From: Membranipora membranacea
Lineage: Eukaryota > Bryozoa > Gymnolaemata > Cheilostomatida > Membraniporidae
DNA length: 64,000 nt
Assembly: GCA_914767715.1 (NCBI GenBank)
Contig: OU612065.1
Location: 7,874,001-7,938,000, forward strand
Direction: 5' to 3'
Part shown: positions 1 through 13,682 of the stretch, piece after piece
How positions within the stretch are numbered: position 1 is the stretch's first letter
Layout of the letters: every line of letters begins with the position of its first letter
Translations under genes and position numbers: made by a program
Notes under the pieces: generated by a model
Databases searched by the model: none
Told to the model about the DNA's origin: nothing
The model's input: only the letters and a program-made list of their open reading frames with translations

Positions 1-795
1 AGCCACAGTGATCACTGATGTAGTTGGCGTTTTTTGGCATACCTCCATAGTATCTGTATACTACTGTGTTTATTGGATTAGGCTATGATAGGATTGATAA
101 GGTGGGAACTAGCATTGAAGAAGAAAGCAGACCGGCTCAACTAAGACATACACAACCTCCACATCATGTATGTATAAATACTTTTGTCTCATTCACCACC
201 AAGGGGTATATGTTGTTGTTGATTTATTAACAACACTCAGGTTATTGGATATTTTGAACCAAGATAGCATGCTTGTTGGGGCATACAGCTCATTCAGGCC
301 GGCTGTTCACTCTGTTGGCTGATTGTAACATGCTAACATTGTGACACTGATTTCAGATTGCATTTTCTTTCCAAATGACCTGCGCATTCTCACAGCGACA
401 GTTGGATCTCAAAACCTTGCTACATGGGATACGTGTTATCAAGGAATTAGAGGAACCTTTTGGTATCACCCTCCTCCTCTTAGCTAAAACAACAATTGTG
501 ATTCATGAGAAATAACAGAAAAATTGAGAGTGAGAGTTCATGTTGAAGAATCAATCCTGTAGTGTTTGTGACTTAGGCCAGCTTCACCTTGCTGTGTACA
601 CGAGCGACTGCATTTCCTTATGACACCTGAAGACTCTGATCAAAGTCTGAGAAATGTAGACCTTGGTAAAGAAGTAAGCACTTTCCTCAACTTACAACAG
701 AAACTGTCAGTAACTACCCATTTTTCTATCATACAGATCAGAGTACAGTATTCCAATTTCGCAATACAACCAAGCTTTGTATTATCGATTATGTG
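1..795. other. 5' flank of the first gene, no gene seen
   Basis: I see no convincing coding exon, RNA gene or recognisable repeat here on either strand. The stretch probably holds the promoter and 5' untranslated sequence of the SRCIN1-like gene, but no clear TATA box or initiator could be assigned. Confidence 0.4.
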
Positions 796-3700
796 ATGTT
801 ATTAAGCATGGGCTTTTTTGGAAAAAAGAAAAAGTCCGATGGAACATCGAATCCTGCTGGTGCATCTAATAGCTCAAATGGAAATCACTCAACTTCCAGT
901 CATCACATAAGGCAGCAGCAGCTCAACAAAGGATCAGTATATCCAAACAAGAGCGTCAGATTCGCAGCCGGTTAGTATTTCATTCCTACTGCAGCTTTAG
1001 TATCATTCTTGGTTGTAGTATTTGTCATATCGGTTGTCTCAGTTGGCTATAAAATTGAGTTCTACAAATCGCTGCCAGTGATTTACAATGGTATAATTTG
1101 GCAAATCGGATAAGATAGGCTCTGCGTTATGAGCAATGTGTAGGCCTAACTGCTTGAAAGTTGAATTTCACACAGGGGCCTAGATATTTTTGGTTAGGTT
1201 TGTGAATGTGTGGAGGGTAGTTTAATCCTTAGACTTTGGTCCATATTTCTGTTTTACACGGATGACTAAGTACCTTTGGATTAATTATTAATAGCAGTTG
1301 AGTACAGGTGTGAAGTAGCTAAAGGTTTGGTGTGGATAATCTCCACTTTTATGCATGGAGTAATTTACTTCTGTATGTATGTTAATTTTGTCAGATCAAA
1401 ATTCAATGTCATCCACACAAACATAAATGAAAAATCAATGAATTATTGAACAAGGTCTCAATAGGACAGTATTTATGTTAGTGTTATTCTTGCTTGTCTA
1501 TTTACTGAGTTTTCATGACCAGGGCCATATTACAAGTACTGAAAGCTAGCCAGTTTTCTTGTTTCCACAATGCGACATAATACCAGATTTAAGTGGATCT
1601 ATTCAGAAAACTTGTTTGTCTTCACAACACATCTTTGCTCATATTCTCTGAGAAAGTCAGCAGATGAAAATGTGTTAGACTAGCTGCAACCTTGTGTACT
1701 TCTGTATGACACTCAGTGTGACAAACAGAAGCTGGCAGAGACTTTCGCTAAATGACAACCGTGTTCCTTAGTTATTCACTTTGAACATATCATGACCAGC
1801 TTTACAATAGGGCTAAATACTGCCATTATCACCCCTTATGCTGTGACAAACGGATGAAACGATTATTCCATTATTTAGTGATATGATTATAAAGACTAGT
1901 CAGACCAGTGCTAGGTCTCAAGTGTTTGTAGTCTGAATCACTGCTCAGTCCTAACCTTTGTTCCATTGAAAACCTCATTTCAATCCTACAAATCAACTAC
2001 AAATATTATTGTTTGTGACCATTGTACTGGCTGAAAGTTTTGCGCAGTGATACTGCTCCTATCTAGTGTCGATGGCCATGTTGTTGGCTATTCTTATCTG
2101 CGTTCAGTAAATATGTGATCATAGTCAATATGATAATATGTAAACTAGCCTATTTTCACCTTATCTCAGCCAATACCTTGTATATTGCGGGTAGGGAAAT
2201 GCTGTTGCTTGTTACTATGTACATAAGAAAATGTTTTACACTCCATCGGCCTACCCTGTGTCAAAGGCAAATCTCAAAAAAATCTAGTGGTATTGATATC
2301 AGATCTGTGAACACTACTGATATCCAGAGATGGTGGTTGCATTTTGTGCCGCTAGAGATCAGTTTGCTTAATCTAAGCTCGCAGATGAATGCCTACAAAA
2401 TGGTTACGTACTCCCTATACATTAAAGTCATAGCAGATACTATGGGTCTATAGTCTCTGGTAGTAGCGAGTCCATAGTCAAAGCAAAGATACTACCGTAA
2501 TAATAATTTACTTGGTTAATTGTTTAATCTGTGATTGGGAAATTGATTAGGGGAATGCCAGAAACAGCGACACTGAGACCAAGCTTAGGGTCATCATGGC
2601 GAAATGGGTACAGCGTACATCTGCTTCTTTAGAAACACGATGACATTGCTTTGTCTTTATTTGACCAGCCAGAAAAACATTGACATTTTCGGCAACCTTC
2701 TTACGTGTATCAATACAAGCAATTAATCTTGTACCAGATATCTTTTCAAGACCATGTTTAACTCAGTAACATATGGTGTACAATAATGCAAAATAGCGAT
2801 GGCATAATATGGAAACTGTACAATACTATGAGACCTGATTCCCTGATGGTCCTCTATGCCATGCCAATCAATCAAGTATGATATTTTCATAGCAGTGAGT
2901 GATGATGAGGGAGGATTTGTGACAGACTCAGAACTAGAGATTAACCGCCATGCCAGATATGGCTCACTGGTAAGTGTCCTACAATCTGAAGGAATCTCCT
3001 GCTGGAGTACACTTTTGAGGATCAGCTGATCGACCAGCTTCAATTTAGTCGGCTGACACCACCCTGTAATGGCTATTCATTAACTTTATTGTTAAAATGA
3101 CGAATATACATTTCACATCAACAGATCACTGGAACTGGAATAGTATGCAAGAAAAGTTAATATTTCAGAATTCAGAATTTAGAATTTATTTGAGACTTGG
3201 AGCATACCAAGACAATCAGTAGTAGTTAAGTGTGATTGCTCAGAGTTTTTTGAATTGGGTCTTCAGGCCAGGAAATAGTAGCTTGTGATAATTTGACTCA
3301 TTAGTTTGATTTCTTTCAAGTATTTTCTCATGATTCAAACTGCAGAATAAAGGGTTGTATTGTGAGAATGTTATGTCTATCAAAACTGCTAAAGCATTGT
3401 GGTATATAAGCACCTTGTCTCTAGACGCTGAGTTAAGTCAATATGACAGTTACGTTATGAAAAGGTCTTTTGTGTTGGCTCATCACTAGCATAGCAGTAG
3501 CCTGCAGTGTTTTTCACGCATCCCAAATATTGTTGATGAGTTGAACTAACAAACAGTTGGCATATGATACTTCATTTTCCTTGACTACTGATTTGGCCTC
3601 CTGCTGGCTATAGCCCACCTTTACATCTGTTTGTAGAGAGTGAGACCAACTCAGGTACCTGTGACAAAACTCGGCTTTATTGATCGCTCAGCAATTGCAA

Positions 3701-6700
3701 AAACACAACTATATGACAGCCATAATGGCCGCACACAGTCCTATTCTGAGCGACAGGTAAGAATTTTATAGGCCTAAATGATGGACCAGGATTCTTTTGA
3801 TGTAGGTTAACCAATCACTAGGACGTAATATCCTCTTTTTATACAGTCAGCAATATGTACAGTTTCTTCTTTACACAAAACAGTATCATGTCAGGTACTC
3901 AAATAAAATATTTTATCCTGAAAGGATCTCAAAATGATTTGTCAATTCACTAAGGGCACCAAAGTGTGTACTGAGAAATTTTGATGGGCTTCTATCTATA
4001 AGTGCAGTGCAGGGTTTTCTTTCTATACATGATGCAAAAAATGTCAAATATGATTGATTTTATTTCTCTCACTATGGTAGTACTTAAATGTGTGGCAACA
4101 AGTTTGTGCCATACATTTCTGTCTCTAGAAAAGAAACTGCATGTATTCAATTTTCCTGACTGAAACCCAGAATTCTTTTTTTTAAATAGCACAAAAAATT
4201 GGGCTTTAATACGCATTATAAAACAGAACTTTGAAGTACCAAGCCAGGCCAGTTTGCTGCTCCGATATACAAAACGGCTCACAATATGCCTATACATTCT
4301 CTGTTGAGCTTTGGTGACAGCAACTTCAACTAATCTTCCTAACGGGACCTAGCGTGGGTTATCTTGTTTATCTTTGAAAAGTAAATGCATTGAAAGTGTC
4401 GGTTGGTTTAAACTCAAAATTATCATCAGTATTGTATCATACCTCGCCATTTGAAGCGGTGACATAAAGAGATTGCTAGATTGTAGGTTTGTGACATATC
4501 TCCATTGGTCCAGCTGAACATGGCTATGACTGGGTGATATCTTGTATTGACAAAGTAATTAATGGTTTATTTGCCTGACATTACAATAATGTAAAATTGT
4601 AATATTAGATTCACGATAATCAATCTAAGAAACATTTTCTATCAATGCATCTAACTGTGAACTGTAGGACATTGCTTAAAATAACTGTTCTATGTTTTGT
4701 AATGAAGTCAGTCTGCAATACCTCAGTTTTATCTCAGCTGTGCCTAGTCTCAATTATTACAGAATTGTTATATCACATCTGAGGCAGGGATGGTAGAGTT
4801 TTTGATGTTGAGATGAATCATTAGGTTATTGTTGCGCCATATTATGTACTTGATTGTTTGATATACAGGCACACATTCAGCCTTCAAGTGCTGCCGACAA
4901 CTCCCTATGGAACACTAATGGGGTCTCACATTACCAGAATGGTACTTCTGTCGATGATGATTACATGTCAGACAGTTCAACAGCTAGTAGTTTCGTGAGA
5001 GGAGCCAGGATGAGGAATAGTTTACCAACACTGAGAAGTGTCAACACTAAGCCTACAGGTTTGTACCAGTAACTACAGATGACATGTCCTTAGAGATTTT
5101 ATATCAAAGCCTAATTAGCTCTACTTAGGAAGTAAACTGTCAAATTGGAAGTCAAGCATAGTCTAACATAATCTGATTACACTGTAAGTAAACCATAGAT
5201 GACGCCTGAGTAAAAGGGATCTGACATTGATTATTATCACAATTTAAAGCAATTTTGTACCTAATAATGCCGCACAATTTTTTACAGGTCTGGTTTTCCT
5301 CACATATCAAAATGAGACTAAGAAAGCAGTGTTACCCCCGGAGATAAAAAATCTCGACACTATCAAAGCTCTGTTTTTGCGGTGCTTTCCACAACAGTTG
5401 ACTCCAGATTTGCTCAATTCCCCCAAGCGGCGATTCTACATTCTGGACCGGTCATCTAACAAGTTTTTCCTCTTAGTCCATCTACAGTAAGTTGAATTTG
5501 TAGTTCAAAATATGCTGTGCTGCTGAGGCGCGAGCTAGGGATGTGATTAAATGAAATTCAATACTCCACAATGAACATTATGTGTATGTGTAATATTATA
5601 GATGTATGTGGGTCTGATTGGACGGTGTATGTATCGCTAATTATTGACATTATTGTATCCATAAAATATATACGTCTACAGATAACCATATGATCACCAA
5701 TTATTTAATTACACTGTGATATTTCTTTGTATTCTATAGAGAAGTTCGAGATGGAACAATGCTGAAGTTGGTGGATTCAGATGCACTAACTCCAAGTACA
5801 GTAAGACGCTCACGATCAGCTCATGCCTCCATCTCAAACGACGCTCATTATTATTCAGAACCCGAATTTGATATAGACACTGCAAGCACTAGTGAGTTAT
5901 TTTGGACTGATACATGGTATTTAGGCATTTTTGGCATCATAAATAAAGTTAGATACTTGGTCGTGTATTTGCACTTTTTCTGTAATGAGTTGATGCTGCT
6001 ATCAGTGCACTGCCAATGATGATTCATACTGAAATATGGAAGATACCTGTAAGCCAACAACTCATAGCATGAGTTCATACATGGATATATATTCTCATAT
6101 AAATTTTTTTGGTACTTTTTTATGTTTAACAGTTTGGCTGATGATAATTTCCCAACATCTGACATTTTAGGACACTATGGCTCACTCAGGCCTCTTAACA
6201 GAATGACACTCACCAAGGAGACAAACATAGATGAGCCACTTAATAATACTTGGAGTTATCCCCACAGCACACAACCACCAATCTCCGGGGTCTCCCAGCC
6301 GATGTACATGAACACTGCGCCAGGTTGGTATTTAGTCATTGAGCATTCAGTTAGCAATATGTTGGTAATTGGCACGTCATTATTAGCCTCAATACCAGAT
6401 TTGAGCGGTGCTACCATTTTTCCTAGCTGATAGCAATGACTGAAACTCCCAAGTCATTGTGATACATCAGACCCTGTTTGCAATGAGTGGATTACCACTT
6501 ATACCCCTTCTAATGTCATAGAACCATTCCAAATTACTTTTTGCTTATCCTATGTCAAGAACTATATATATTGTCATATATCTCTGTGTAGTGTGTAGGG
6601 AATTTCCCTACAACGTGATCCCGGTATGTTATCCTCACGTGAGGGAAGCATTCTCTGATTGGAACATCTATCGTGGCTGCAATGGTGTATCAGGTGATTT

Positions 6701-9700
6701 ATTAGCGACCACCCACACCCCTTCGCTCACATTTGTTCAAGCAATGTGCTTCTTACTTTTTACACTCATTGATCTAGTTCTGATCTCATTGACCACATCT
6801 CTGGTCAATACTTATATCTAGCTCCGTCATAACAGTCTCTCCACTAGCCGAAAAGTTTCTCTCACATCTTGTACAAAACCTGCTAGGGTTTCTAATCAAT
6901 CCATAAAATCAATGCCGTAGTGGATTCAATAGCAAATCATGGTGTTTGATTGAATTGGACTCAAAATAGCCTTCATAAAAGCCCTGCAGTGCATAGGTCT
7001 AATCCTTACAACCGATGAGTAGCTGAGAAATTACGCCTACAAACTGAAATTGGCTACACCTGAAATGTGCTGGCTTGATGTTTTGCTTATTGTTTGAAAC
7101 AGTGATTTAGTTCCTTGAAAGGTTGAGTGGTCTTATTTTACTGTGCAGTATTGTCAGAGTTGTGTTTTATATCTGTTAACTCATATTTTTATTATAATTG
7201 CATAGCAAGGTCTACAACCGTTAACAAATAACATCAAAAAGAATTTTACTCTCAGAAATAACAGACCTAACAAACACATTTATTTTATTTTCACCTTGCA
7301 TGATAGCCTACCCTCTTTCAACATCAGGTTTATTACCATTACAGTATTGCGATATTGATGTGCCTGCATTGCAATAAAGTGAGACATCTTGTGGTAACAT
7401 TCATTAATATTTACAGGTTCTCATCCTGCAGACCATATGAACAACTCTAGTCAAATGATCTCAAATACACAATCACTGAGCCAGGCAACAGCCCAAGCTA
7501 GCTACATACCTCCTCAAGTTCTTCAGTCAACAATACAGCACACAAAGGCTGACCTGACCAAACACCCAAACAGCCTCGATTCTGATATGGAAACTGCTAG
7601 TATATCCAGCAAGGATAGCAGCGCCTCAAGGTATTTGATAAAGGAACATTTCATGGGCAGATAAACAGCAAGTAGTTTTCATGTTGGTCATGTTTATTTT
7701 TATTAGTTGTGGTACTCCGACTATTGAGGGAACAACTCCTTCTTCTTCCAAAAATAGGCACATACCATTGTAAATGGCCGAAATGGAGAATCCAGCTAGT
7801 GTCAACAATGAACTAAACCTTTAGTTCATTGGTGTCAATGAGGTTCATAAAGCTAGAAGAATATTTCCAATGATCATTTCACCAAAAATAATATAAGTAG
7901 ACAAGTTTTTACATTAGTATACCATATTGGTACCTTGAGTTGGTCATCTTCATGTACCTAAGTGTATTTGCAGCATCCGATTGTGTTCTTTTATTGTCAC
8001 CTATTACAGTGAAATCGCAGCCTTGTGGAAAGCAAAGAATGGCCCTAAAACGGAAAGGTATTAGAGTGGCGTGAACTCAAATCACTTACTATTTTTGACG
8101 ATAAGTCTTCACAGATGCTTTACTGTTTATACACAGGCCACACTATGCGATTCTAACAACTCCCATAATTTCATTAATGCTTCGGTGATATTCTTTTACC
8201 TTCACAATCTGAATTCCAAGGCAATATATCATTTTTAACCATTTAGATATGCAACTTCAAAATCAAATAGCAGCAGCAGCAACCATTTGGTAAAGACAAA
8301 AACACACCGGGCAGGGTTACAGAGTGGCACTTAGGAGCATATATTCAACTTTAGATGATTACTATTTGATAACTTATTTACAGAAATAGGATGGCGAAGA
8401 TGGAATCACAAATAGCCAACTTGACAGCGTGGGTACAGACAGCTATTACAAACCGGCCAGATAGTGCAGCAAGTGATCGAGCTTCTGAAGTGTCATATCA
8501 ATCCACATCTAATAGAAGCAGTAAGTCATAAACTTTTAAAAATTATAGTCTATACGAAAATGAAGCTTCTTCTAATAAGTTGTGTTTTCAATCACTTCCT
8601 TGTTCTGACTAAAAAACTTCTTAGGTTTTGAGGTCACATATATATCTATTCATTAATATGCTTCATGAATATCTGTACCGAGAATGTTTTGTCTCTCTTA
8701 TGAAAATCTGTCGTTGTGTATGTTTTTACTGGATCGTCTTCTCTTTATGTATATAATTCAATGTTTAGAAGCTGTTGTCGACTATGATGAAATTGCAAGG
8801 ATGCTAGGTATGGTGGAATGCTCTCTGCTTCCGTGTTTTCTAATTCTGGGTACTGCTAATTGCTAACTGGTGTCGGAATCATGTTTCGGTTGTGTCAAAT
8901 TGGTAAAAGTAGCTTACAATCTACGTGATCCTGCTTTCTTCACTAATCAAACGGCTGAACAGTATAATTCTATCAATTCAAGTTTGGATAGGTCTGATTT
9001 ACTGAAACTGTAAACTTAAAAATTTGCTGTTGATTTGGTGGTCATATTTACTATAGATAGATAGTAACTGAGTGTATAATCCATGCGGCATGTGGCCAGA
9101 TATTACGTGATATTAATTTAATCATCAGCTATTCCTGTCTTCCTTGATAACGATTGCCAGGTGGTGGGTGACATTCATGCATTTCATTGTCAGAATTTTG
9201 TCTTGACTGCTGGTGCCAGCTTTTTGCAGGTTTGTTGGCAAAGTGTTAGAAGTTGAAGAATGAATATGATTATTTCAATTGTAGGCATATCGGGAACATC
9301 TAGCTGTACACCCCAACCTCAAATTAGTGAAGAATTAGTACAGAATATATCAAAAGCTTCCTCTAAAGTGAAAGATCTGAAGTCAGAGTTCAAGCAGCTT
9401 CGACGAATACATGAAGCACAAGCAGAATCTATACAGGACTCCATCAAGGATGCCATGGCTAAAATTCAGGTATAAAGTTGAATGAAGGGCAGGGTAGTCC
9501 TTTTATGCATAGCCCTCCCTGTTATACAATTACCACTTATTGAATGAATGAATGAGTTTATGTTTATGAGTTTGAGTAATTATGCCATAGACATTATTAC
9601 AATTTAACATATGCTCTCTGTGAAATTACTAGTTATTTAAGACATGAATACTAAAGGGTATAAAACTATCTAGAAACCTGTTAGTGTGAGTACTAGGCAT

Positions 9701-12700
9701 CCTGTAATGATTACGATTTATCTCATAGCAGCTGTGTAAAATATGGGTTGGATCGGTAATAAAGTTCATAGCAGTTTTACGGACACAGTTTTCTAAATGA
9801 AAATTAATATCTAAATCTGTTGAAAAGGCTTCGTGAGTTTCTCTTTCTGCTTGTTGTTAGCAGAGTTAAACCATAATTCAAAATTATAAGTTGAAACTGG
9901 CTTGATTAGGCTTTGAATAAAATAGTCTTTCTGGCTAAATCTGGAAAAGGCATAAAACCGCTGTTTCAGCTTTCCATAAATGCAGCTGGTATTTGATCGC
10001 CACTTTAGATTATCATCAAAAAAAGTACGTTAATACTTAAAAGTGCCTACGCGCTCAATCGGATTGTTTTTAATAAAAATATAGACATAGATTCCACAGG
10101 TTCTGCTTAAATTCACGACCATCTCTTTCATCTTGGTGGAATTTATTAAAAGATTCACTGAATCACATTGCTCAACAAAATTTTGGACGGCATCAAAAAA
10201 AGGAAAAGAAGTATCAGGATCTTTAAAATTGAACAAACCAACTATGGCCATATCGTCAGCATACTTAAAAATCTTGATGTTAGGGTGTATAGTTCTTAAA
10301 AAATCAGTGTAAATAGAGAATAAAACATCCTATATCACAGCTTAAAATATCAGAGTTTTGGTCTGCAATGCGTACAAATTGTTGTCTATCTACTAAAAAT
10401 GATTTTATCACAGATATAAGGTAGTGTGGCACATCAAAAGATTTCAGTTTATCTATTAAAATATTTGGCACAATGGTATTCAAAGCAGAAGTGAAATCTA
10501 CAAATAAAATTCTGGCATACGTGTTTTGGTTCTCCAAATGGCATCTTTGAAAATAGTCTAGTCATATAATATAGTACAGAGAGCAACTGCACCAGTAGTC
10601 AGTTGGTTGTTGCAAGGTCTGTTGATAAATCCAAGTTTGGTTAAGTGCCTGTTTCATGAAGCGTATATCAATCTCGAATCACTTGAACATACAAGTATTT
10701 GAAGATTTCTGGAGCAATATTATTTTCACCAACATCATTCCCAATTTCAATTTTAGAGGGGTCATCCATTACCAAACAAATTTTTAGTCCGTTTGAAGAA
10801 CAGAACATAACACCTTAGGACGTAAATAATAATACTATATAAATTATAAATAAATAATAATACACTCCAAGACGTAAATCTCCAACAGAAACTGAAGCAG
10901 GCCAAGTGGTCGCAGATGAGCATTCAACATTTTTGCAGATGTTGAGATGTTTTACCACAAATGTGTGAAGGGAATTAATTATATTTTTAGAATGCAGTTC
11001 AGACCATACCAGGAGCAAACCAAAGCCCTTTACGAACACAAAGGTGTACTGTTGATGTAACGCTAGACTCTTATAGACATGACTACACATCGATGATCAA
11101 TCAAGTAGGGTGAGTAAGTAAAGCAAGTGTTTGGGTTTTTTTTCTTAAACTTTGAACTATATTCAGGTAGTGATGTTCGAGTTCAAAACTCGTTGGGGCG
11201 AGTTTGTGTGGGCGAGTTTGTGTGGGCTCGATTTCGAGTTCAGGCCATTGGGCAAAAACGAGTTGGCAATAATAGGAGTTATCATTACACTGATATTGAG
11301 GGAGTAACTCCAAAAAAAGAGTTGGCAATAATAGGAGGTATCATTACACTGATATTGAGGGAGTAACTCCAAAAAGGATGTTAAACTAAGGAAATGATGT
11401 TGTACAACTAATAGAACCAGTGGGTAAAACATTGACCTACTGTATTAATTCATATTTATAGCGCCCAACCAAACTGGTGAACCAACTAGTTGAATGCATA
11501 TTCACAGTAGACATGGACATGCATTAACACGCTGTATCTCGAAAACCGCCATATTTGTATGATTATACAGAACTCGAACTCGCTCGAACTCGACAATTTC
11601 AGTATAAGCTCGACTCGATCGTCATCACTGCTGATTTACCCATCACTAGTAGCTTGGTACCATATATATTCCCTTTAAACTGACATTAACAATAATACCC
11701 CAGTGCAGATAACTTTAACATTCCCATGATGACTACAAAGACCCGAGTCATACCCCTATAGAAATTTTGGGATATTTCATCTTTTCAGGGAGCTTGAGGC
11801 ATGTGTTTCAGAACTAAGAGCAGATGTCGTCTCCAAGAGGTGTCATGTGAACATGTCGGAGGTGGAAGCACTGGCACTTAAGTTGAGCAAAGCCACTCGT
11901 GGAGCTGCTGACCTCAAGTCTAAATTTCCAACCCTGTCCAGGGAAGTCAAGGCTGTGTCTCAAGGAGAGGTTGACAATGTAATCAAGCAGCAAGAGTAAG
12001 CGCTAAGAAAATGAAGTTACTTGTTCATTCTTCCTCAATTGCATTTGATTAACAAATCCTGAGTTTTTAGCCTCTGTGTTTTTTTTATGCTCTATGCAGT
12101 TGTAGCCATCAGTTTCACAGTCATTGACAACGTCAATATAACATTGTAAAGAACAATCCCTTTTTTTACTGTTCAACAGGTTTCTCAGAAGAGAGCCAGA
12201 GAGGATTGAGGACGCTTTGAAAAGGTGTAAAACTGTCACCAATGTTCTATTTACTTTAAAAAGGTACTAAATAAATATGACTCAATGATAATCATAATTG
12301 TTTTCTGAACCTAGTCAGTTCACTTGGACAGTAAGCAACTTTTTTTTAACTATCAATGATTTAAGAAGCTTTATTATGTATTTACAAAATATACCGTCAT
12401 TATTTTGATTGTTATTGATCTCACCGAAATGTTACCAATGAGAGTGCAGTTGACTTTCACCATTTCCTTTCTATGTTCTGTCACAGATTAGCAGCTGTCG
12501 ATTCTCACAGGAAAGCTATAGTTCCCAATATTCAAACAAAACTTACAGAGGAGCCTGAGAAACAGCAGTTGTTACGAGAAATCCAATCGATCACCCCAAA
12601 CCATGCTGAAAGAATAAAGAGCATACAGGTAAATTTGGTTGATCGATAAGTCAGCGCCAAATATTCTCCATGTGATGGCATCAAATACTACAATAAATAT

Positions 12701-13682
12701 TAAAAGTAAGTTGCATCTTAAAAAAATTATCTTTTTCTATGTGAATTTGTGCGATCGTTTAAATTAAATGAGGCTATTTGTCTTGCAGGATGCAGAAAAA
12801 TCAGTGGCACGGAGGAAAAATGTCATGCTAGCCAAAGAAGACCTGAAATTCGAGAAATCCTTGGAACTTGCTTCCAAAAACTTGAAGGATGCTGAGCAGT
12901 TACCGAAGGTCAATCTTAGCAGTGAAGACTTGTCAGAGAAACTTGAACGAGCGAAGCTACAAAGTAACTCTGGTATCTTAAGGGAGAAGCATGTCACCAA
13001 CTCAAATGGTCACAACAATAATCATTCTACAAGTGAGGTAGTGGTCAGGCGAGCAAAACCAGAACAAAGACTTGAATTATCCCTCCCATTCATCCAGAAT
13101 CGTGATTCCATACACTGGGATGCTGACTCTGATTCTGAAGAAGATGCTGAAAATAGCACCCGACCCTTCATAGATGTCACTGAATCCTCAGCATTTACTG
13201 TTGTTCCAAGTAGAGCAAGTCAGAATATGGTCAGAACTAATCCACATGTAAGTCCATCTGACCGTCCGCAGTGGCGTCCAAATCCCCATGGTACAATACC
13301 CAATGGGAAAATATACACTCCACCAAAACAATCAGCAAGATCTCCACCAGATGAAGCTAGAAGGCGTGACTTGCAAGAACAATGTCAGAGGTTGCAGGAA
13401 CTGCAACGGCATCATCGCCATACACCTACTATTCCAGGTACCAGAGTTCCAGTAAACACCCCAAATGCCACCTCTAACGCGAAAGTTGCACCATACAGCA
13501 CCACTCCACTAACAAGAAATTCTATGGATAATGGAAAGCCTATGATAGCCCCAAAACCTCAAGCTTTGCGTGGTAAGCTGTCGGCCTCAATAAAACCAAG
13601 AACCTCAGAGCAGGATTGCCAAAGCTCAACAGACTCCGACTCCGATCAATCGTTGAAAGAGGCTAAATCAACTACTGTATAG
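796..13682 (+). CDS. SRCIN1: SRCIN1/KIAA1217 (p140Cap/SKT) family scaffold protein
   Basis: Model of 16 exons: 796-970, 2893-2969, 3637-3756, 4869-5058, 5288-5486, 5740-5891, 6171-6323, 7417-7630, 8010-8057, 8384-8520, 8769-8807, 9285-9469, 11793-11995, 12180-12263, 12487-12628, 12789-13682. All junctions are GT-AG and phases agree, giving about 1003 residues. Residues about 188-275 match the conserved AIP3-like domain of this family (FLTYQNETKKAVLPPEI, then KALFLRCFPQQLTPDLL and VRDGTMLKLVD). Residues about 427-720 are charged and helical, including MESQIANLTAWVQTAI, resembling the family's coiled-coil region. The 894-bp last exon is a low-complexity Ser/Pro-rich tail. In vertebrates the family binds Src/Csk and p130Cas and regulates actin and adhesion; that role here is inference. 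The start is uncertain: ATG at 796 or the in-frame ATG at 808, which would give a myristoylation-like MGFFGKKKK. Introns hold a LINE fragment and repeats. The 11793 acceptor is the weakest junction. Confidence 0.85.
8769..8807 (+). other. 39-nt phase 1-1 exon of the SRCIN1-like gene, likely cassette exon
   Basis: The exon encodes KAVVDYDEIARML between a TTTAG acceptor and a GTATGG donor. It begins and ends in phase 1, so including or skipping its 13 residues leaves the frame intact. It sits between the exons ending at 8520 and starting at 9285. Alternative use is inferred from phase and size only. Confidence 0.6.
9538..10800 (-). pseudogene. 5'-truncated, decayed CR1/Rex-like LINE (reverse transcriptase to 3' end)
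   Basis: Reading on the minus strand, the region shows reverse transcriptase blocks: LENQNTYARILFVDFTSALN near 10510, then KYADDMAIVG near 10250, which carries the catalytic YADD. A C-terminal part similar to other LINEs follows (MPSTHTNRFLDSF near 9680). The conserved PQG block before YADD is missing and the frame shifts there, and further stops follow, so it cannot be functional. The 3' end next to 9540 is a short CATT-type tandem repeat, as is usual for CR1-like elements. It lies inside the intron 9470-11792 of the SRCIN1-like gene, opposite to that gene. Confidence 0.8.
11165..11640. repeat. Repeat cluster with a 59-bp tandem duplication and inverted ends
   Basis: Two copies of a 59-bp unit lie at 11260-11318 and 11319-11377 with only a few differences; each contains the palindrome GGAGTAACTCC. 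To the left is a short tandem of GGGCGAGTTTGTGTG. Both outer ends carry inverted TCGAGTTC/GAACTCGA-like sequence together with AGTGATG/CATCACT, which suggests a degenerate inverted-repeat transposon, possibly hAT-like from the CAGTGATG start. The class is a guess. Confidence 0.55.

Noticed and set aside
2115-2453. 112-codon plus-strand frame
   Set aside because: It lies within a SRCIN1-like intron, has no fitting splice sites, and the phase of exons on both sides is already satisfied.
6590-6710. Possible extra exon of the SRCIN1-like gene near 6597-6622
   Set aside because: It has acceptor- and donor-like ends, but in the phase required by its neighbours it contains a stop.
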